A stretch of 64,000 bases of DNA from NCBI GenBank assembly GCA_025024175.1, contig QCXZ01000064.1, forward strand, positions 20,456,286-20,520,285, given 5' to 3'. Origin of the DNA: Rhyzopertha dominica. Its lineage: Eukaryota; Arthropoda; Insecta; Coleoptera; Bostrichidae. The notes under the pieces were generated by a model. It saw nothing but the letters and a program-made list of their open reading frames with translations, was not told the origin of the DNA and ran no database searches. Below are positions 58,584 to 64,000 of the stretch, in pieces. A program made the translations under genes and the position numbers. Position 1 is the first letter of the stretch; each line of letters begins with the position of its first letter.

Positions 58584-59500
58584 GAGGGGCATTTACTTGG
58601 AGCGATCGGGCAGAAATGTAAATTATGCAACCCATATTACCAGCGGGACATGGGACGTAAGAGGGTAGCCGATAGGTTGACATCGCGCAAAGATCGCACG
58701 AGCAACAGACGGGCTAAACTAATATTCGGAAAATTGCTGACTGTAGGGTGTGCATAAAAAAGTTAGCATGATATTAGTAACTTACTATGATATTATACCA
58801 GGTTATTCAAAATATGGAATAACCCATTTATTTCTGTAAATATGGAATATATAACATTTCATTCTAACTGCATGATTTATGTAGGAACTTTTGTAACAAT
58901 TTTCCTTCCGCCTCCTTATTGCTTCGGCAGACAGTAAATTAATGTGAAAGAGCTTTTAACATTAAACTTGTCCCGTATAATTACTGATTAGACATACAAT
59001 CTTAGAAATCCATTCATATCGGAATAGATCGTATACCGCTCGATCATTCTCGACAGGTTTGTATCTTAGCCTCACTGTTCAGTGGATACCACGCGACGGA
59101 CCTGTTGGGGATGGGCATTCGCATTCTGTTCTCGTGACGGACTCGTGCGAAAGGGTTTGCGGTTTTAGATTTTTTGAATGTTCTTACTCATTTATCATGC
59201 TCATGTTTTTGGTAGTGTACAAAGAAATACGTAGCTACAACGTGGAGTTCGAATTTTTCGTTTATGTGCCTTAGTTTTCGAGAAATAGCTCGCCAAAAAT
59301 ACGCATTTTTAAGCAAAACATAAGAACAAATATTTACATTACCGTACAAAATTCAGAAAAAACTCGAACTCCATGTTGTAGCTACATCTTTTGTCATTGC
59401 CATATCGAAATTTCACTTCGAAAAAGTTTCTAATAACTCGGTAAAATGTAAAACGGTAGGTGCTTAAAATGACCCGATTCGCTCTAGGTAAACGCCCCTC
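58584..59500 (+). mobile_element. TTAA-flanked non-autonomous DNA transposon, copy 2
   Basis: Starts GAGGGGCATTTACTTGGAGC and ends with the inverse GCTCTAGGTAAACGCCCCTC, flanked by TTAA at 58580-58583 and 59501-59504. It is 917 bp. An internal inverted repeat pairs AGCTACAACGTGGAGTTCGA (about 59231-59250) with TCGAACTCCATGTTGTAGCT (about 59363-59382). No transposase frame exists. See copy 1 at 46804-47699. Confidence 0.8.
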
Positions 59501-59504
59501 TTAA

Positions 59505-60490
59505 TTGAAACCAACAATACTTGTACCTTGATAAAGTCAAATCAGGGCTGAAAAAACCAAGAAGCTGCGACAGGACGCCAACTACGGCTGCCAGAAAATA
59601 TCCATTTCACACGAAAACGTTTTGCGTTCCAGAAAAAATTTTATCGCCAAGAACTAGAGGCTGTATGTGAACATCTTTAAAGAACCTGGCAACAGGATTC
59701 CGAAAGTGGAAAGAAGCTACCATTCAACTTCATTGATGATATTGGTGTTGTCTATCTTATGGCGAGGTCATTCAGCAGCATTCTTGTGAACACGAGTAGC
59801 CAATCACCAAACCGTCGTTTCAGAAAGGTTTTTGGATCTTGCAGCAAGAGTGAGTCTCAGTTCACAGAGCAAAAATACAACATGGCTGCAGCTAGTTTAC
59901 CTGGTGTTATAGCAACTGAAGATTAGCTTTCTGGAAGATCTCATTTCACTCAGTAGACTACTTAGAGATGAAAACCTATATTGATCAAGAATAGAGTTTT
60001 GCATTCTTCATCTAACTCGGTAATTAGCAATGACTTAGTGGTACAGAACAGTCTCCTGCTTTTGATATTTGGCAATGAACTTCTACCAGAACTTATTCCA
60101 GCAACACAGTTGAATATATTCAACGTTTATTTAATTTTGATTAATTCGTTTAATTGAACAAACGACTGAAATTACTTTTGTAGTCACAAAAAGAGAGTTA
60201 TTTCTAAATTAATTTCAGTTTCACAAACAAGATTTAAGGAAGATTCAAGTCAGCCATTTACTTTAACTTTAGCGTTCCCCATCAATTTTCCATGTTTCAG
60301 TAGATACCCACGACATTTCGGGTAAGTCAAGCAAATAATTTACGACGTGTGATCTGTTGTTTGAAAACAATGTCTCTAAGCTTGTTATAGATATTTAACC
60401 GTTTGTGAAATATACAGTCGCCGGCTGCCACATATTTACGCCTTGTCAACCGGGGCTTTTCTTATCTCTTCCCCAGTTGTTGTTCTGCTT
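59505..60490. other. Unassigned stretch with some protein-like sequence
   Basis: At about 59720-59930 the plus strand reads FNFIDDIGVVYLMARSFSSI and on through a fairly open frame to KYNMAAASLPGV before a stop. It has no motif I recognise and could be a transposon relic. The rest is AT-rich. Confidence 0.25.
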
Positions 60491-60718
60491 TTAGCAGGCA
60501 CTCGTTAATCTGTTTATCTCTTTCAAATGGTAGTTTAGGTATCGCCTACAATGGTAACTGGTATCGATGGTGTCATTTATTTGCTCCGTCCAGATAACAG
60601 AATGAATATATATTCCCAGTTTACTGCTGTAAACTATTTTAAAGGCGCCGTAAACTTCTTGAAAGTCGCGATAAAACTGTTTGCCGACCTCAAGAGCGTT
60701 TATTACAAGAACAAACAA
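60491..60718 (-). CDS. Unassigned ORF, candidate exon
   Basis: About 75 codons with balanced composition (VINALEVGKQFYRDFQEVYG, VYSSKLGIYIHSVIWTEQIN). There is no ATG at its start; a stop lies immediately upstream, so if real it would need a splice acceptor or begin at a non-ATG codon, and no acceptor AG occurs between the stop and the open frame. I recognise no domain. Together with the following ORF it stands out as protein-like, but chance is possible. Confidence 0.2.
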   Translation of the reverse strand: MFVLVINALEVGKQFYRDFQEVYGAFKIVYSSKLGIYIHSVIWTEQINDTIDTSYHCRRYLNYHLKEINRLTSAC

Positions 60719-60961
60719 TGTTTATAACTGCTGAGGATGCGATTGCAGTTTGCTGACTGAATTGAGTATATGTCAACGGGTGTTAGGGATGCAAATCCAA
60801 GCAATCATGCTTCTTGTTCGTAAATCTACTTATACTCCTAATATCCACCTCAAATACACAAATACAATATATTAAAGTGATTAATATTAGAAAGTTTTGA
60901 GAAATTAGAGAATGGTTACTTATCAAATTGATAATTAGTGAGAATAATGGATATTACGGGG

Positions 60962-61168
60962 TCAAACTTGCGACAGGCAGCAAACAAGACCGTTTTCTAA
61001 ACCCGATAACTTTTTTGTTATTCGTTGCAGTTCTTCCAGTTGGTTTAAAAAATATTCCTGGTTGATGGTTTCCCCTCCATCAGCAAAATACCTTTTATAC
61101 ACAAACACGTCAGAGTGAGAACAATTATACATAGTGATTTTTGCATGAATTTGGCCTAGTTTTGTCAT
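60962..61168 (-). CDS. Unassigned ORF, candidate exon
   Basis: The 68-codon frame starts at an ATG (MTKLGQIHAKITMYNCSHSD). It has an amphipathic, leucine-rich C-terminal half (YFLNQLEELQRITKKLSGLE) that could form a helix or short coiled coil. It ends at CAAGTTTGA, where GT could act as a splice donor, but the context is weak. On this strand it lies upstream of the 60491-60718 ORF, so the two could be exons of one gene. I do not recognise the family. Confidence 0.25.
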   Translation of the reverse strand: MTKLGQIHAKITMYNCSHSDVFVYKRYFADGGETINQEYFLNQLEELQRITKKLSGLENGLVCCLSQV

Positions 61169-61734
61169 ATGTTTCTGAGTTTAAATTGTGTGAATACATT
61201 TAACAAGTATATTAATTCAATCTGTGCATCCAAGTTCGTACTAGAGTGTACTAGGTTTTGCGCAAGTAGTAAAGTGTATTTGCATATTTTGAGGGTATGG
61301 AAATTCAATTTCTAAGTATTTAGATCAGGCTTACCGTTAACATATGTAGTCACTATAAATGGCTTTTTTGCTGTTTATACACAAATTTGTGTTTAGTTTT
61401 TTTTTAACAGATTAATCTAAAAGGCAACTTTGCTTAAGCTTCTTAGGTAATTTCCGAATCATGATTATCATCAGCATTTCTAAGAAGAATGCTTCGATCG
61501 TACGCCACTGAAGTATACCACCTTATGCAGAAGCCAATCCTAGATCAGTTACTGGTGTGTCAAGGACACTTAAATGCATATGCCTCCCACCCTCTGAATT
61601 CTGTGCTTTTATAACTCAAGAAATGCTCGCCATAACTATACCAGCTGGTGTAACGGTTTTAGACTTCCTTATAACGGATTCATCTTGTCTGTCCATTGCC
61701 GGAACTATTCTTTGGTTTGACTCTTGGCTAATTA
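61169..61734. other. Intergenic sequence up to the pogo-type element
   Basis: A 112-codon plus-strand ORF (61557-61895) spans the pogo boundary and is therefore unlikely to be real. Nothing else is supported. Confidence 0.4.
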
Positions 61735-63902
61735 TTGTAAAACGGGGCTACTTTGACATTCGGTGTAACTTCGACATGTTTCGGGGTCACTTGGACACCC
61801 TTCGTACTTGGGTCGGCGCTACGTACGCAATTCTCAGTAAAGGTGCCCAGGAATTACACGGAAAAAGTGGATGGCAGGTCTTACAAGAATTATAAGGACG
61901 AGGAAATGCAAAAGGCTATAGAAGCAGTGAAGAAAGGGATCAGTCAGAATGCTGCAAACAAGAAATTCAACGTTCTAATGACAACACTCCCGGATAAGCT
62001 GCATAATAGTCATCTTAAGCCCGTTGGTCGCCCTCCGATGTTATCATCAGAAGAAAAACAGAGTGAAACTCTCTGGATTGTGAGCAACTGGGGTTATCCC
62101 CTATGTGCAAGCAATATAATTTGTGTTTTATCCTCATACGTGACGCAACAAGGACAAGAAGTACCTCAGTGGAAAGACAACAAGCCATGATTCGATTACA
62201 TTGAAAAATTTGCGGAACGAAATAATCTGAGAGCTCGTTTGGCAACATTAAAGCAAATCGTGATTCTGTAGGAAAATCACAAATTTTCGAGTTTCCAATA
62301 ACATACAAGCCCATCTTTCGAACACGCAACCTCCAAATGTGTATAATTTTGATGAAACCAGTATGACTGATGATCCTGGTCTCAAAAATGTTTTAGTGCC
62401 ACGGGAAATGAAACGTGTAGAAAGAATTTGAGAACATTCCAGGACCTCCATAAGTTTAATGATTTACGGCACAGCAGATGGAAAGCTTTTACTGCCAATG
62501 GTCATCTATAAAGCCAAAAATGACTACACTAAATGGACGGTAGGGGGCCCTGAAGGAACTATTTGTGGTCATATCAAAAGTGAGTGGTTCGTTGTTTGAG
62601 CAGTGGTTTTTTGATATTCTGCTTCCACCTGTGAAAGAAAATTGCCATCGTAATAGGAGACAATCTTGCTTCCTACTTTTCACCATGTGTAATCAGAAGT
62701 GCAGTTGACAACAATATTTACATGACTCTACTACCACCGAATGCAAACCACTTAATGCAACCGCTTGATGTCGTATTCTTTGGTTCAATGAAAAAAAAGT
62801 GGAGGTCTGTACTGGATGCTTGGATGAAGGAATCTCGTAGAAAGGGCTCAATCCCGAAGAAGCGATTTCCAAAGCTCTTGCTTAAATTCTGAACTGAGAC
62901 ATCTCCGAGGGTTGCAACCAATTTAATCTCTGGATTCCGAACAACTGGACTAAGCCCATTTAATCCAAAAGCAGTGCTTACAAAAATACCAGGCTCAGGC
63001 GAACACCCTCTTCCTCTGAAAAAACCTTGGACCACAGTCTTCTAGGTTTTCCAAATAATGCTAGAGGACTTAATGAAGATGCACCCGTGACAAGAAAGAG
63101 ATGAAAGAAAATTGCTTCCTTCCTTGGGAAGCGGATGTTTCTGGAACCTTCTGCCCCTGAAACACAACTAGAAGAGCTAGAAGAAGAAGCTGATCCAGCC
63201 AGTGATGATGTGCCCGTCTCCTATCAGAGAAAAGTAGCGAATATTCCAGTTGAAGAGAACCAGGTTCGTCTCATTAAAAATCAATTTCTGCCAATCGAAA
63301 CGAAAATGATGACGATAGATGTTCATTCTGCACATACTTTTATGGAACATACGAAGGTCCAGATTCGTGGTGTTGTATNAGCTGCAGTAAATGGGCATGC
63401 GTAGTTTGTAATAAAGCATCTATATAATGCCCTAATTATGGGGATGATGACTGAAGAATTTACCTAAGCGTTAGTGTTGTAGAATTTATATTTAAGTTGT
63501 TTTTAACTAGGTACAGACCACCTACCTACGTACTTATATTCCGTTTTTAGGTACTTAAACATTTATATCCTTTTATATATCAGCGAGTATTTATTGAACA
63601 ATGTTTACTTTGATATGATTTAACTATTTCAGAGAATATAAGCGTTTAAATATTGATAATTGACTTGTTTTCATACCCCAAAAATTGAATTTCCAAAAAA
63701 AAAACACTTTTGGGTATCGATGATACCAAATTCAAAATTAAAAAAAATATTTCGAAAAATTTCAGATTTCTGATTTTTGCAATGGATAGCCAAAAGTTCA
63801 ATTGGCNCAGAGNTGCCTACAACATTCAAATTGTATTCGACAGGACCTGTAGGTACAGGACAATTTATGCCGAAAACATGTCGAAGTAGCCCCGTTTTAC
63901 GA
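61735..63902 (+). mobile_element. Pogo-type (Tc1/mariner superfamily) transposon, full length
   Basis: The ends are TTGTAAAACGGGGCTACTTT (61735) and, in reverse complement, TCGTAAAACGGGGCTACTTC (to 63902). About 22 of the first 24 positions match. TA flanks both ends (61733-61734 and 63903-63904), the target duplication of this superfamily. The 2168-bp length suits a pogo-type element with one transposase gene. Ns at 63379, 63807 and 63813 are present. Confidence 0.9.
61843..63404 (+). pseudogene. Pogo-type transposase, frame-broken
   Basis: The protein begins at a GTG (61843) where relatives start with ATG: VPRNYTEKVDGRSYKNY, then a psq-type helix-turn-helix (EEMQKAIEAVKKGISQNAAN) and HLKPVGRPPMLSSEEKQ. 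After the first frame ends near 62190, later blocks lie in other frames: NFDETSMTDDPG (first acidic residue, about 62340-62375), IGDNLASYFSPCVI (second, about 62660-62700), LPPNANHLMQPLDVVFFGSM (third, about 62730-62790), NLISGFRTTGLSPFNPKAVL (62920-62975). All three catalytic aspartates are still encoded, but stops and shifts prevent one protein. The C-terminal acidic tail (EELEEEADPASDDV) is at 63135-63404. Confidence 0.88.
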
Positions 63903-64000
63903 TAGTTATTTCCTTTTATAAGCAACTTATTCACCACCTTAATTTTTGTTCCGTTGTACCTAATTGAGTATCTGATTGCATTTAAGCACGCCATAATACC

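Noticed and set aside
61557..61895. 112-codon plus-strand ORF as a host gene
   Set aside because: It runs across the pogo left end and TIR, so the frame is a chance fusion of flank and element.
62015..63035. Minus-strand ORFs (62015-62329, 62248-62451, 62489-62686, 62718-63035)
   Set aside because: They lie antisense to the pogo transposase blocks, which have clear conserved motifs on the plus strand.

Overview
The window looks like gene-poor, repeat-rich nuclear DNA of an arthropod, most likely an insect. The evidence is strongly AT-rich sequence, no dense operon-like coding, scattered single Ns, long-TIR DNA transposons, non-LTR retrotransposons with short microsatellite tails, Penelope-like elements, and short palindromic MITEs. 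I cannot name a species. No intact host gene could be supported; a few unassigned ORFs might be exons. Almost everything identifiable is a transposable element or its relic.

Layout. 0.7-1.5 kb: a TIR-bounded repeat whose inverted partner lies at 31.7-32.6 kb. 2.2-3.9 kb: a 1.67-kb foldback element made of two 3' halves of a Tc1-like transposon fused head to head. 6.4-7.2 kb, 11.8-12.3 kb, 16.2-16.6 kb and 37.5-38.0 kb: four decayed copies of one mariner-like transposase type. 9.7-10.3 kb: shuffled LINE reverse transcriptase (RT) pieces. 11.1-11.2 kb: a Penelope-like endonuclease scrap followed by a hammerhead-like RNA core. 15.2-16.0 kb: a TIR element carrying a SWIM-type protein fragment. 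23.2-23.9 kb: a PIF/Harbinger deletion derivative with a TTA target duplication. 33.7-35.4 kb: a broken LINE. 38.0-38.3 kb: a further RT relic. 38.95-42.28 kb: a nearly complete non-LTR retrotransposon (endonuclease, RT, poly-A signals, ATT tail), disabled by stops and by loss of the RT catalytic box.

The second half. 43.7-44.1 kb: two hammerhead-like motifs in inverted arrangement. 44.77-44.93 kb: a 157-bp palindromic MITE with a TAA duplication. 46.2-46.8 kb: a GC-rich, LTR-like block. 46.8-47.7 and 58.6-59.5 kb: two same-orientation copies of a TTAA-flanked non-autonomous element. 50.1-51.7 kb (minus): a longer Penelope-like relic with RT and GIY-YIG parts. 54.7-55.3 kb: another LINE RT relic. 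55.97-56.04 kb: a tRNA-like, SINE-type sequence. 61.74-63.90 kb: a full-length but frame-broken pogo-type transposon with TA duplication and matching TIRs.

The most unusual observations are the foldback Tc1 element with IR/DR ends (a candidate hairpin-RNA source), the hammerhead-like motifs next to Penelope-type sequence, and the TIR element that carries a non-transposase SWIM fragment. All similarity calls come from reading motifs by eye; no database search was run.
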